Both the position numbers and the translations under genes were made by a program. A stretch of DNA of 64,000 bases from Kribbella caucasensis (GTDB taxonomy: Bacteria > Actinomycetota > Actinomycetes > Propionibacteriales > Kribbellaceae). Shown piece by piece: positions 35,684 to 44,377 of this stretch; position 1 is the stretch's first letter, and each line of letters starts with the position of its first letter. The DNA lies in contig NZ_SNWQ01000001.1 in the NCBI RefSeq assembly GCF_004361855.1, positions 186,001 through 250,000 of the forward strand, given 5' to 3'. The notes beneath the pieces were generated by a model. It ran no database searches and was not told the origin of the DNA. It saw only the letters and a program-made list of their open reading frames with translations.

Positions 35684-36009
35684 GAACCGGCTGTCGGCGG
35701 CGGCCAGCTCTCCCGTTCGCGCAACGCGTCGAGGACCAGCTGATAGATCTCCGCGTCGATCAGCTCGTGCCGCAGCGCGCGTTCCATGTCGTCCCAGGAG
35801 CCCTCGATGTACATGGCGATGTCGACGCTCATGTCGTCGGGGATCCGGTCCTGGGGCAGGTAGTCGTAGTCGATCAGTTGCTGGATCACCTCGTCGCGGG
35901 TCAGCTCACCTCGGTGGTACTGCTCCGCGATCGTGAATGGCGTGATCTCACGTTCCTCGTCGAGGGCACGCAAGACGTCCGGGTCGATACTGCTGCTCTC
36001 GTCAGCCAT
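35680..36009 (-). CDS. Small acidic protein, probable antitoxin of the zeta-like toxin
   Basis: The 109-residue product is rich in Asp and Glu and predicted to be helical (TIAEQYHRGELTRDEVIQQLIDYDYLP; DMERALRHELIDAEIYQLVLDALRERE). Size, charge, position upstream and ATGA overlap fit an antitoxin, but it does not look like the classical epsilon protein. Its start at 36009 overlaps the preceding membrane protein gene by 8 bp. The role is inferred from context only. Confidence 0.6.
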   Translation of the reverse strand: MADESSSIDPDVLRALDEEREITPFTIAEQYHRGELTRDEVIQQLIDYDYLPQDRIPDDMSVDIAMYIEGSWDDMERALRHELIDAEIYQLVLDALRERESWPPPTAGS

Positions 36010-38083
36010 CGCTCACCTCCACAGACAAGGTACGGGTTTGTGGGGTTGCAGGGGTCCGGTTATCCACAAGGTGCGCGACGAGGAGTGGCAGGGCGAGGCC
36101 GGTCATGATCGCGGGGAGGGCGACGCCGGCGTCGTTGAGGAGCATGCCGATCAGGCCGCAGGCGGACAGGGCCAGCAGGGTCGGGCGAATCATCGGCAGG
36201 CTGGTGTAGAAGCGGCGGTACGACTCGGACGGCACCTTGTCGGGCCGGATCGTGGCCAGCATCGCGAGCAGCACACCGACCAGCATCGCCCAGCCGGCGG
36301 GGCTGTCGTAGAAGCCGAGCGACATCTGCAGCTTGCGGATCAGCACGTCGCTCACGTCACCGTCGAGCAGGCGGGCCACGAAGGTGCCGAAGTGGCTGCG
36401 CTCATCCTCGGGCCGCAGGTAGTCGAGGAAAGCCACGCCCGACACCGCGACCGCACCGGCCGCGCAGATGCCGAGCAACGCCTTCCAGGAGATGCCGCCG
36501 CGCCAGGTCAGCCACGCCAGCAGCAGTACCGCGGGGGTCAGCGCGACGATGCCGCCGAAGTCGGTCCCCCAACCGGGCTTGCCGTCCACGATGATCGCCG
36601 CGCCGCCGATCGCGAGCACCGCAAGGGCCGCCTGGACCCGGCTGCGGTCGATCAGCTTCTGCGCGGCCCAGCCCGCGAGGACGAGGGCGGCGACCGCCAG
36701 GGTCGCGAAGGTCGAGTTCCCGAAGCCGTAGAACCTGCCGCCGATCACCGGCCCGTCGGTGAACATGCTGCCGAACTGCAGCGGCGTCCCGAGCACCCCG
36801 TCGACCAGGAGCAGCCCGTACGCCGCCCCAAGGATCCCCAGGTACGCGTGCTCCCGGAGTACGGCACGGGAGACCCCGGCGAACAACGCGCTGATCGCCA
36901 ACACCACGCAGTACAAGGAGAAACCCGGTTCCGGCCAGCGCCACCAACTCGTTGCCGTGGACAAGAAAACCGCGATGAAGAAGCCGCCCTGCGACAACAG
37001 GGTGAAGACGAACGTACTGCGGGACCGCTGGCTGCGCGTGATCACGAACCAGGCGAGGGCGGCGAGTTGCGCCACCAGCAACGTCATCGCGACCGCGACC
37101 AACATCGGCCGCGGCTGCTCGAACCGCTGATTGGTGTCCAGCCGGTCCTCGATCACCGTGGCCGCATCGGTGTGCAGATCGCCGGTGAAGTGGATCTCGT
37201 TGCCGTCGAGCGGACCGGCCTGCTCGGATCCGGCCGGGTCGATCGGCTTGGCCTCGCCACGGAGGATCGTCGCGGTCACGTCGGTCAGCTGGATCAGACC
37301 GGGCCGGCGGGTGGAGTCACTGGTCAGCCAGCGCGGGCCGTTGTCCGGCGGGAGCTGCATCGCGACGAGCGGTTCCTGGTGCGCGTTTGCCTCCACCTGG
37401 CTGATCCCGACGAGCAGGACCCAGCCGTCGGCCGCGCGGACTTGCGCGACCAGGTCCGCGACTCGTTTGCGGGCTTCGTCGCGGCCCTCACGGAGCGGGA
37501 GCGCGCCGGCATCGACGATCGCATCGCCACAGGCCGTGCTCGCGAGCTTGACCTGGTCGAACTCGGGCTGCCAGTTCCCGACCGTGCCGTCGGTGCGGGC
37601 CAGCGCGATCGCCGCACCCGGACCGAATCCACAGATCGGCGCGCCTCGTTCGCGGCTCTCGGCGAGCCGGCCGAGTGGTGCGCCGGTGTGGTGTTCGGCC
37701 TGGCGATCGACGTAGGTCTGCCAGTCCTGCACCTTGCCGTCGACCAGCCCGGGCAGGTCACCACAGGACTGATCAGGAACGTTGCCCCAGGCACGGGTCC
37801 CGGCGCTGATGGTGAGCCAGCCGTCGACCGGACACGTGTGCGGCCCGGCCGTCTTCACGGTGATCGAACCGACATGCGACTGGTTGACGAGCGCGGTCAG
37901 CTCGGGCGACGCCTTCACGTCGTTCCAGCTCAGCCCGGGCACGCCGATGACGACCACCTTCGCCAGCAGTTTCTGTTCCTGCCCGTACGCCGTACCGCCG
38001 GCTGCCGCGAACACGCACAACCCCGCGATCAGCACCGCCAGCGCCCGGAGAACCGCTGCCGACGGGCGCACCGGGTGGTTCAT
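36002..38083 (-). CDS. Large membrane protein with phosphatase-superfamily-like extracellular domain
   Basis: The 693-residue product has an N-terminal signal/anchor. A ~290-residue external domain starts KVVVIGVPGLSWNDV, contains HTCPVDGWLTISAGTRAW, and resembles alkaline-phosphatase-superfamily cores, but clear metal ligands are few. About ten membrane helices follow (from ~320). The GNEIHFTGDLHTD segment precedes the first of them. Function is unknown; envelope polymer handling is possible. It is joined to purQ by TGATG overlap and to the antitoxin-like gene by 8 bp, so it is expressed with purine genes. Confidence 0.7.
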   Translation of the reverse strand: MNHPVRPSAAVLRALAVLIAGLCVFAAAGGTAYGQEQKLLAKVVVIGVPGLSWNDVKASPELTALVNQSHVGSITVKTAGPHTCPVDGWLTISAGTRAWGNVPDQSCGDLPGLVDGKVQDWQTYVDRQAEHHTGAPLGRLAESRERGAPICGFGPGAAIALARTDGTVGNWQPEFDQVKLASTACGDAIVDAGALPLREGRDEARKRVADLVAQVRAADGWVLLVGISQVEANAHQEPLVAMQLPPDNGPRWLTSDSTRRPGLIQLTDVTATILRGEAKPIDPAGSEQAGPLDGNEIHFTGDLHTDAATVIEDRLDTNQRFEQPRPMLVAVAMTLLVAQLAALAWFVITRSQRSRSTFVFTLLSQGGFFIAVFLSTATSWWRWPEPGFSLYCVVLAISALFAGVSRAVLREHAYLGILGAAYGLLLVDGVLGTPLQFGSMFTDGPVIGGRFYGFGNSTFATLAVAALVLAGWAAQKLIDRSRVQAALAVLAIGGAAIIVDGKPGWGTDFGGIVALTPAVLLLAWLTWRGGISWKALLGICAAGAVAVSGVAFLDYLRPEDERSHFGTFVARLLDGDVSDVLIRKLQMSLGFYDSPAGWAMLVGVLLAMLATIRPDKVPSESYRRFYTSLPMIRPTLLALSACGLIGMLLNDAGVALPAIMTGLALPLLVAHLVDNRTPATPQTRTLSVEVSDG

Positions 38084-38754
38084 CAGGAGGCGACGACGGC
38101 CTTCAGCACCGAGGTGAAGAAGCCCAGTCCGTCCGTACTCGGACCCGTCAGGGTCTCGACGCAGTGCTCGGGGTGCGGCATCAGGCCGACCACGTTCCCG
38201 CGCGCGTTGGTGATCCCGGCGATGTCCCGGTAGGAGCCGTTCGGGTTCTCGTCCAGGTAACGGGCGACGACCAGACCCTCGCCCTCGAGCCGGTCCAGGG
38301 TGGCCTCGTCCGCCACGTACGAACCGTCCTGGTTCTTCAGCACGATGGTGATCTCGTGGTTCGCGTCGTAGTCGCTGGTCCAGGCGGTCCGGTTGTTCTC
38401 GATCCGGAGCGGCTGGTCCTTGCAGATGAACTTGCGGTGGTGGTTCTTGATCAGCGCGCCGGGCAGCAGGTGCGACTCGCAGAGCACCTGGAAGCCGTTG
38501 CAGATGCCGAGCACCGGGAGGCCCTCGCCGGCCTTCTTGATGATGGTCTCCATCACCGGGGCGAACCGGGAGATCGCGCCGGCCCGCAGGTAGTCGCCGT
38601 ACGAGAATCCGCCCGGCAGGACCACCGCGTCGACGCCGTGCAGGTCCGCGTCGCCGTGCCAGAGCGCGACCGCCTCGGCACCCGCGACCGTGGCCGCGCG
38701 CCGGGCGTCGACGTCGTCGAGCGAGCCCGGGAAGGTGACGACGCCGATCTTCAC
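38083..38754 (-). CDS. purQ: Phosphoribosylformylglycinamidine synthase subunit PurQ
   Basis: The 223-residue class I glutamine amidotransferase has the nucleophile cysteine in [11 protein letters not shown] and the His-Glu pair in [10 protein letters not shown]. It supplies ammonia to PurL. GTG 38754 overlaps the purS stop (GTGA). Length and ends match the family. Confidence 0.95.
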   Translation of the reverse strand: MKIGVVTFPGSLDDVDARRAATVAGAEAVALWHGDADLHGVDAVVLPGGFSYGDYLRAGAISRFAPVMETIIKKAGEGLPVLGICNGFQVLCESHLLPGALIKNHHRKFICKDQPLRIENNRTAWTSDYDANHEITIVLKNQDGSYVADEATLDRLEGEGLVVARYLDENPNGSYRDIAGITNARGNVVGLMPHPEHCVETLTGPSTDGLGFFTSVLKAVVAS

Positions 38755-39002
38755 TGGTCCGCCTCGACGTGCAGGGTGTAGTCCTCGATCACCGGGTTGG
38801 CCAGCAGCGTGTCCGCCGCCTTGCGGATCTCCGCGACCTTCTCCTCGGTCGCCTCACCGTCCAGGGTGATCTCGAACCGCTTGCCCTGACGCACATCGGC
38901 CACGCCGTCGAAGCCGAGCCGGCCGAACGCGCCGTGCACCGCCTTGCCCTGCGGGTCGAGGATCTCGGGCTTGAGCATGACATCGACGACAACGCGAGCC
39001 AC
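38751..39002 (-). CDS. purS: Phosphoribosylformylglycinamidine synthase subunit PurS
   Basis: The 83-residue product ([19 protein letters not shown]..) matches PurS, the dimer that bridges PurQ and PurL. GTG 39002 is chosen because GGAG lies 6 nt upstream; TTG 39008 would overlap that site. It is the first gene of the purine operon and is divergent from the PadR gene, so the operon promoter must lie in 39003-39114. Confidence 0.95.
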   Translation of the reverse strand: MARVVVDVMLKPEILDPQGKAVHGAFGRLGFDGVADVRQGKRFEITLDGEATEEKVAEIRKAADTLLANPVIEDYTLHVEADQ

Positions 39003-39078
39003 TGACAACTCCAGGTTTCGATCCGGCTGACGCCCTGAATCCTACCGACCCCGCGCCCGGACGCCGCATCACGGACTA

Positions 39079-39108
39079 TTCACTCAGTACATACACCGCG
39101 TGTATAGT
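39079..39108 (+). promoter_or_regulatory. Leaderless promoter with PadR operator
   Basis: TTCACT (39079-39084) and TATAGT (39103-39108) are spaced 18 bp as -35 and -10. Transcription would start at about the ATG at 39115, giving a leaderless mRNA. ATACAC-CGC-GTGTAT (39091-39105) is a clean inverted repeat inside the promoter, the likely site for the encoded PadR repressor. Confidence 0.65.
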
Positions 39109-39114
39109 CACTCC

Positions 39115-39636
39115 ATGGCAACAGCTGAACTCGTTCTGGGACTGCTCCACAACGGGCCGGCCCACGGGTACGACGTGAAGCGCGGCCACGACGCGTGGTT
39201 CCCGGACAGCCGGCCACTCGCGTTCGGGCAGGTCTACACGACCCTGTCCCGGCTGGAGCGGGACGGATTGGTCGAGGTGGTCGACCGTGGTTCCGAAGGG
39301 GGTCCCGAGCGGACCGTCTACGCGCTCACCCCGCAGGGCCGCGAGCACCTGGCCCACTGGCTGGCCGAGCCGATCCAGCCCGCCCTCGGCGCCGTCGACG
39401 AGATGGTCCGCAAGGTGGTCGCCACGATCCGCACCGGCGAGGACGCGAGCGCGTTCCTGGCCCGGCAGCGCTCGAGCCACCTGCGCCGGATCCGTGAGCT
39501 GAAGGCGGTGGAATCAGACAGCGACTCGTCGTCCTGGCTGGTGCGGGACTACATGGCCCTGCACCTGGACGCCGACCTGCGCTGGCTGGACAACGCGCTG
39601 GACCGGATCACCGAACAGAAGGAGACCAGTAGATGA
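39115..39636 (+). CDS. PadR-family transcriptional regulator
   Basis: The 173-residue product has the PadR winged helix (LVLGLLHNGPAHGYDVKR; GQVYTTLSRLERDGLVE; LTPQGREHLAHWL) and a C-terminal helical dimer region (RQRSSHLRRIRELK). It overlaps the ABC ATPase gene by ATGA. PadR proteins commonly repress adjacent exporters and are released by toxic ligands. Confidence 0.9.
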   Translation: MATAELVLGLLHNGPAHGYDVKRGHDAWFPDSRPLAFGQVYTTLSRLERDGLVEVVDRGSEGGPERTVYALTPQGREHLAHWLAEPIQPALGAVDEMVRKVVATIRTGEDASAFLARQRSSHLRRIRELKAVESDSDSSSWLVRDYMALHLDADLRWLDNALDRITEQKETSR

Positions 39637-40313
39637 CCGAGCTCGCCTTGGAGCTGATCCGGGTGGAGTACGCCTACCGCCGTGACGTCGCTCTGCGCGG
39701 AGTCTCCCTGCAGGTGCGGCCCGGGGAGGTGGTGGCCGTCACCGGTCCCAGTGGCTGCGGCAAGTCGACCTTGCTGCACTGTGCCGCGGGAATCCTCCGC
39801 GCCCAGGCCGGCACGGTCCACCTGGTCGGGCAGAACCTGGCCGAGCTCCCCGAGGCCGACCGGACGCGGCTACGCCGGACGCAGGCCGGCGTAGTACTGC
39901 AGTTCGGGCAACTGGTTCCGGACCTGTCGCTGACGGACAACGTCGCGCTGCCGCTGCTGCTGGAGGGGCACGAACGGGAGGCTGCTCGTCGGGCCGCCCT
40001 CGGCTGGCTGGAGCGAGTCGGGGTGGCAGACGACGCCGCGGCCACCCCGAGCGAGTTGTCCGGCGGCCAGAACCAGCGCGCCGCTGTTGCCCGCGCCCTG
40101 GTCACCGGACCGGCGATCGTGTTCGCCGACGAACCGACCGGCAGCCTCGACACCCACGCGGGCGAACAGATCATGGAGCTCCTGCTCAGTTCGGCCCGCG
40201 TCGGCGGCTCGGCCCTGGTCATCGTCACGCACGACAATCTGGTCGCCGCGTACGCCGATCGCGAGGTTCGCCTCCGCGACGGCGTCATCCAGCACGAGGT
40301 GTCCCTCTCATGA
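39633..40313 (+). CDS. ABC transporter ATP-binding protein (MacB/LolD type)
   Basis: The 226-residue product shows Walker A GPSGCGKST, Q-loop LQFGQLVPDLS, signature LSGGQNQRAAVARAL, Walker B IVFADEPTGSLD and the switch histidine in VIVTHD. It pairs with the FtsX-like permease downstream (ATGA overlap). Such modules export peptides, lipids or antibiotics or act as sensors. ATG 39633 overlaps the PadR stop. Confidence 0.9.
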   Translation: MTELALELIRVEYAYRRDVALRGVSLQVRPGEVVAVTGPSGCGKSTLLHCAAGILRAQAGTVHLVGQNLAELPEADRTRLRRTQAGVVLQFGQLVPDLSLTDNVALPLLLEGHEREAARRAALGWLERVGVADDAAATPSELSGGQNQRAAVARALVTGPAIVFADEPTGSLDTHAGEQIMELLLSSARVGGSALVIVTHDNLVAAYADREVRLRDGVIQHEVSLS

Positions 40314-41641
40314 ACCTCCGGACCCTGATCGAGCTGGCCCGCCCCCGCTCGTCCACCGACCGCCGCCGGATGGCCCTGCTGGTCTCAGCCGTCGCACTGG
40401 CCGGTGCGTTCCTGCTCGCCGGTCAGCGCGTGGCCCGCCACAGCGCGACCTACCTCGACGGCTGGGAGCAAAGCAGCTACCTGGCCGAGCCGGGTCTTCG
40501 TCAGGGCGTCGTGGTCGCTGCTGTCCTGATGGCTGGCACCGCTTGTGCACTTGCCTTTCAGGCCCTGCGTCTCGGCACCGCTGCCCGCGACCGCCGCTTG
40601 ACCACTCTCCGGCTGGCCGGGGCGACACCCAACCAGGTCCGGCTCGTCGGAGCGGTCGACGCCGGGCTCGGTGGTCTCGCCGGCGGCATCCTTGCGGGCC
40701 CCTTGTACTTCGTCCTGGCGGCCGCGGTGCAGGCGCTCCCCGGGGAGGCTCGGGTGCTCCCGGCGCCGAACTACCTGGATCTGCTGGCCTGGCCGGTCGC
40801 CATCGTCCTGCTCACGGTGCTCGCCGCGATCGCCGGGCGGAGTCTGCGCCGGGGACTGGTCACCGAGCCGACGGTCGACCCGGCAGCGACGGGCTGGCGG
40901 ACGAAGTACCTGGTGATCGGCTTGGTCGGTCTGGCGCTGATAGTGCTGAGCAGCATGGTGTTCAACCTGGTCACCATCTTCGCCCAGACGGCCGGAGTGG
41001 TCCTGGCGGCATCCGGCTTCGCGCCGCTCGCTGTGGCGCGGCACGGGCGGCGGCTGGGACGCTCGGGTGATCCGCTGAAGATGCTGGCCGGTGCGCGGCT
41101 CCTCCACACCGCGCGCCCGGTCGGCCGGATGCTGGCACTGCTCGTGTTCTGTGGGGGCGTGGCCGGGGTGGTGATGGCTATGGCCGTCGATCTCCAGGCC
41201 ACCAGCGGCGGCGTGATCCAGGACGACCCGTTCTATCTGACCGGTTTCGCTTTCGTCGGTCTGCTCGCGCTGTTCGCGGCGCTGGCGGCCGGCGTCGCGC
41301 TGCTGGCGGGAACTGCTGACGACCTGCTGGACCAGCGGCGGCAGCTGGCCGCACTGAGTGTCTTCGGCGTGGGCGAGTCGCAGCTGCTGCGATCGGTACG
41401 CCGCCGACTCACCTCGACCGTCGCCCCGGCGATCACGATCGGCCTGCTGATCGGAGGCGGTCTTTACAGCTCGATCCTGCTGCGGGCGGAATACTCCTCC
41501 AGCGGCAGGGCCTTCGTCGTCGTCCTGGTCGGCGCGGTCACCGGTGGACTGGTCGCCTGGCTGGTGGCCGCCGCGGCTGCCTTCCTGCTCCGCGGGCAGG
41601 TCCGCGAGGCGGTCGATCCACAGAACCTCAGGTCTGCCTAG
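40310..41641 (+). CDS. FtsX/MacB-like ABC transporter permease
   Basis: The 443-residue membrane protein has about eight to ten predicted helices, with the FtsX-like motif RRLTTLRLAGATPNQVRLV near residue 105 and a second half-domain (LAALSVFGVGESQLLRSVRRR near 345). There is no large extracellular MacB domain. The stop codon TAG (41639-41641) lies inside the short palindromic derivative at 41638-41662. The original C-terminus may therefore have been altered by that insertion. Confidence 0.85.
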   Translation: MNLRTLIELARPRSSTDRRRMALLVSAVALAGAFLLAGQRVARHSATYLDGWEQSSYLAEPGLRQGVVVAAVLMAGTACALAFQALRLGTAARDRRLTTLRLAGATPNQVRLVGAVDAGLGGLAGGILAGPLYFVLAAAVQALPGEARVLPAPNYLDLLAWPVAIVLLTVLAAIAGRSLRRGLVTEPTVDPAATGWRTKYLVIGLVGLALIVLSSMVFNLVTIFAQTAGVVLAASGFAPLAVARHGRRLGRSGDPLKMLAGARLLHTARPVGRMLALLVFCGGVAGVVMAMAVDLQATSGGVIQDDPFYLTGFAFVGLLALFAALAAGVALLAGTADDLLDQRRQLAALSVFGVGESQLLRSVRRRLTSTVAPAITIGLLIGGGLYSSILLRAEYSSSGRAFVVVLVGAVTGGLVAWLVAAAAAFLLRGQVREAVDPQNLRSA

Positions 41642-41662
41642 TGCTCCGACACGGGACACCAG
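41638..41662. repeat. 25-bp derivative of the 169-bp palindromic element
   Basis: CTAGTG is followed by CTCCGACACGGGACACCAG. The latter matches the right end of the element at 4841-5009 with one change (CCAG for CTAG). The unit looks like two element tips with the middle deleted. Its first bases form the stop codon of the ABC permease gene. Confidence 0.6.
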
Positions 41663-41689
41663 GGTTGCGGCCGGTTGTCAAGGGAGCTG

Positions 41690-41720
41690 AAGCCCGGGGT
41701 TGAGGGGCCCCGGGTTTCTT
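41690..41720 (+). terminator. Terminator of the PadR-ABC operon
   Basis: AAGCCCGGGG pairs with CCCCGGGTTT around an 8-nt loop and is followed by CTT. It lies about 50 bp after the permease stop. Confidence 0.7.
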
Positions 41721-41776
41721 CCTGGGGTGGGACTTTGTTCACTGCCCCGGGCCGATGCGCCCCGTAGCCTTCGGAC

Positions 41777-42265
41777 ATGTGGGTCTGGCAGCTGGTACTG
41801 GCGGTGGGGTTCGGGGTGGGCTCCGCCATCGTGCCAGTGATGAACGCCGAGGCTTACGTCCTGGGTGTTGGGGTCTCGGGCGCCCTGGATCCACTGACAG
41901 CTGCGATCGGGGTATCGGTCGGGCAGACGCTGGGCAAGGTCGCGATGTTCTACGCGATCCGGTACCGGCCGGGGTACCGGGCGAAGAAGACCAAGGAACC
42001 GAAGCCGGTCAACCTGGAGACCCGGTGGGGGCGGTTCGTCCAGTGGAACCGCCAAGTCAGCATGCGACTGCTGGATGCCCTGAGCGACCGCCGCTGGGGG
42101 ATCCCGGTCACGCTGCTCAGCTCGTCCGTCGGCATCCCACCCCTGTACGGCGTCGCCCTGATCGCGGGCGCCAGCCGAATGGGCATCATCACCTTCAGCG
42201 CGTCCGTCCTGATCGGCCGATTGGCCCGCTTCATCATCCTCGCCCTGGGCGTCAGCCTGTTCTGA
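41777..42265 (+). CDS. Small DedA/VTT-like membrane protein
   Basis: The 162-residue product has an N-terminal helix followed by VMNAEAYVLG and VGQTLGKVAMFYAIRYRPG, a charged loop, then SSSVGIPPLYGVALIAGASRMG and a final helix GRLARFIILALG. The order of re-entrant-type loops resembles SNARE-associated (VTT/DedA) proteins, shortened. Function is unknown, with flippase roles known for relatives. It is alone, convergent with purC across the 87-bp repeat. Confidence 0.65.
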   Translation: MWVWQLVLAVGFGVGSAIVPVMNAEAYVLGVGVSGALDPLTAAIGVSVGQTLGKVAMFYAIRYRPGYRAKKTKEPKPVNLETRWGRFVQWNRQVSMRLLDALSDRRWGIPVTLLSSSVGIPPLYGVALIAGASRMGIITFSASVLIGRLARFIILALGVSLF

Positions 42266-42275
42266 CCCCGCCGAA

Positions 42276-42362
42276 ATCTCAGAGGCTAACCTCCGGGGTT
42301 GATGGTTTCCCACCGAGATCGTCAAGGGGCAACCATCGATCTCGGAGGTCAGCCTCCGAGAT
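42276..42362. repeat. 87-bp nested-hairpin intergenic repeat, copy B
   Basis: It has the same ends (ATCTCAGAGGCTAACCTCC and GCCTCCGAGAT) and inner block GGGGCAACCAT as copy A at 3481-3567. The inner stem is GATGGTTtCCC against GATGGTTGCCCC. Inner differences tend to keep pairing, which suggests structure is retained. It fills the gap between the stops of the DedA-like gene and purC. Confidence 0.8.
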
Positions 42363-42383
42363 TCGGCGATGGGGGTGGGCGGA

Positions 42384-43259
42384 TCAGGGGGTGAACTTGC
42401 GGGCGGTCAGGCGTTCGTAGGCGTCGATGTATGCCGAGCGGGTGCGCTCGATCACCTCGTCGGACATCGGCGGCGGGGCTTCGCCGGAATGACGGTCCCA
42501 GCCGGATTCGAACTGCAGCCAGTCCCGCACGATCTGCTTGTCGAACGACGGCTGTTGCTTGCCCGGCTCCCATCGGTCGGCGGGCCAGAAACGGCTCGAG
42601 TCAGGCGTCAGCACCTCGTCGGCGAGCACGATCGTGCCGTCGGGCCGGGCGCCGAACTCGAACTTCGTGTCGGCCACGATGATCCCGGTCGGCTCGGCGA
42701 TCCCGTGCGCCCGCGTGTAGATGTCCAGGGTCAGGTCGCGCAGCTTCGCCGCGATCTCCGCGCCGACGGCCGCCACCACCGCGTCGTACGAGACGTTCTC
42801 GTCGTGTTCGCCGAGGTCGGCCTTGGTCGCCGGCGTGAAGATCGGCTCGTCCAGCCGGGAGCCCTCGACCAGGCCGGGGCGCAGCGGGATGCCGCAGACC
42901 TCGCCGGTCGCGTTGTAGTCGAGCAGTCCGGAGCCGCTCAGGTAACCGCGGGCGACGCACTCGACCGGGAACATCGCCAGTTTCTCGCACACCACCGCGC
43001 GGCCCGCGACCTCGGCCGGGACGTCCGTCGACACGATGTGGTTCGGCACGTCCAGCTGCTCGAACCACCACAGGCTGAGCGCGGTGAGCACCTTGCCCTT
43101 GTCCGGGATCGGCGTCTCCAGGATCCAGTCGAACGCGCTCATCCGGTCGCTCGCGACCATCAGCAGGTCGCCGGACTCCAGCTCGTACAGGTCCCGGACC
43201 TTGCCGGAGTGGAGGTGCTTCGCACCGGGGATCTCGGCCGCCTGCGGAGGTGTCGTCAC
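42384..43259 (-). CDS. purC: Phosphoribosylaminoimidazole-succinocarboxamide synthase
   Basis: The 291-residue product begins at GTG 43259, overlapping the monooxygenase stop (GTGA). SAICAR synthase hallmarks are HSGKVRDLYE, DRMSAFDWILETPIPDKG, ECVARGYLSGSG and VLADEVLTPDSSRFWP. It joins aspartate to CAIR with ATP. The frame extends upstream inside the monooxygenase gene without family likeness. Confidence 0.95.
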   Translation of the reverse strand: MTTPPQAAEIPGAKHLHSGKVRDLYELESGDLLMVASDRMSAFDWILETPIPDKGKVLTALSLWWFEQLDVPNHIVSTDVPAEVAGRAVVCEKLAMFPVECVARGYLSGSGLLDYNATGEVCGIPLRPGLVEGSRLDEPIFTPATKADLGEHDENVSYDAVVAAVGAEIAAKLRDLTLDIYTRAHGIAEPTGIIVADTKFEFGARPDGTIVLADEVLTPDSSRFWPADRWEPGKQQPSFDKQIVRDWLQFESGWDRHSGEAPPPMSDEVIERTRSAYIDAYERLTARKFTP

Positions 43260-44368
43260 ACCGGGGATTGTTCCATCCGCTTCCGCCGTGCGAGCAACCC
43301 GGCCACCTTGCCGCCGACCCCGAGCATCCCGTCCCGCAACCCACACATCATGGGATTGTCGAGCTGGCCGACGCGCCCGACCATGCGCGATTGCTTGACG
43401 AGCTTGGCCGTCACGGGTCGGCGTTCGGCGTCGTACTGGCTGAGCGCGGTCGCCAGGTCGGAGGTGCTCTCGAGGTGCCTGGCGAGGGCGCCGGCGTCTT
43501 CGATGGCCGAGCAGGCGCCGCGACCGAGGTTCGGGGTCATCGCATGCGCCGCGTCACCGAGCATGGCGATTCGTCCGGTGACGAACGGGACCAGCGGAAG
43601 CGACAGGTCGTACAGGTCGTTCTGCAGCACGGACTCCGGCGGCGTACCGGCGAGCAGACGCGGGATCGGGTCGTGCCAATCGCCGAACGCCTTCACCACA
43701 TCCTCGTGCCCGCCGCCCAGACCGGCGTCCTGGTTGGCCGTGGCGTACCAGTAGATCCGCCCGTCGATCAGCTTCGCGAACCCGAACCGCCGACCCCGTC
43801 CCCACGTCTCCCCACCCCCGTCGCGGATGTCGACGTCGGCGATACCCCGGTACGCCGTGTAGCCGGCGTACCGGGGTCCTGGGTGCAACGGGTGGAGGGT
43901 CCGCCGGACCACACTCCGGATTCCGTCCGCCGCGACGACCAGGTCGGCCCGGAACAACTCTTCGCCCGCCGCAACGCTGACCCCGGCAGCGTCCTGGGTG
44001 ATTCCGGTGACCGTGATCCCGGTCAGCACGGTGACGCCCGGCCCGAACTGGTCGGTGATCAGCCGATGCAGTTGCGCCCGATGGATCATCACCGGGATCT
44101 CGACCCCGATCGCCGCGGCCTCCACCACCCATCGACCACCGGGCCGGCGCATCCCGGCCATGCCCGCGGGCACCGCCGCCTTCTCCACGCCGGTCACGCC
44201 CAGCTCCTCCAGCACCGCCACCGCGGACGGCCAGACCGAGAGCCCCGCCCCGACCTCACCGAGCTCGGCCGCCCGTTCGAGCACCGTGACCTGCCACCCG
44301 CATCGCTGCAGCCCGACGGCCGCCGTCACCCCGCCGATCCCCGCTCCCACCACGATCGCTGTCCTCAT
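43256..44368 (-). CDS. FAD-dependent monooxygenase (salicylate hydroxylase/UbiH-like)
   Basis: The 370-residue product shows the FAD-binding GAGIGGVTAAVGL, the middle RADLVVAADGIRS (DG motif), and the second FAD motif GRIAMLGDAAHAMTPNLGRGACSAIEDA. Such class A flavin monooxygenases hydroxylate aromatics or similar ligands using NADPH. The divergent TetR gene and palindrome at 44378-44393 suggest inducible expression. Its stop overlaps the purC start, so purC may be partly expressed from this promoter. Confidence 0.85.
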   Translation of the reverse strand: MRTAIVVGAGIGGVTAAVGLQRCGWQVTVLERAAELGEVGAGLSVWPSAVAVLEELGVTGVEKAAVPAGMAGMRRPGGRWVVEAAAIGVEIPVMIHRAQLHRLITDQFGPGVTVLTGITVTGITQDAAGVSVAAGEELFRADLVVAADGIRSVVRRTLHPLHPGPRYAGYTAYRGIADVDIRDGGGETWGRGRRFGFAKLIDGRIYWYATANQDAGLGGGHEDVVKAFGDWHDPIPRLLAGTPPESVLQNDLYDLSLPLVPFVTGRIAMLGDAAHAMTPNLGRGACSAIEDAGALARHLESTSDLATALSQYDAERRPVTAKLVKQSRMVGRVGQLDNPMMCGLRDGMLGVGGKVAGLLARRKRMEQSPV

Positions 44369-44377
44369 GGTCGGTGA

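Noticed and set aside
35933-38233. A 766-codon plus-strand open frame
   Set aside because: It is antisense to the membrane protein and antitoxin-like genes. The minus frame has signal, helices and overlapping operon starts.
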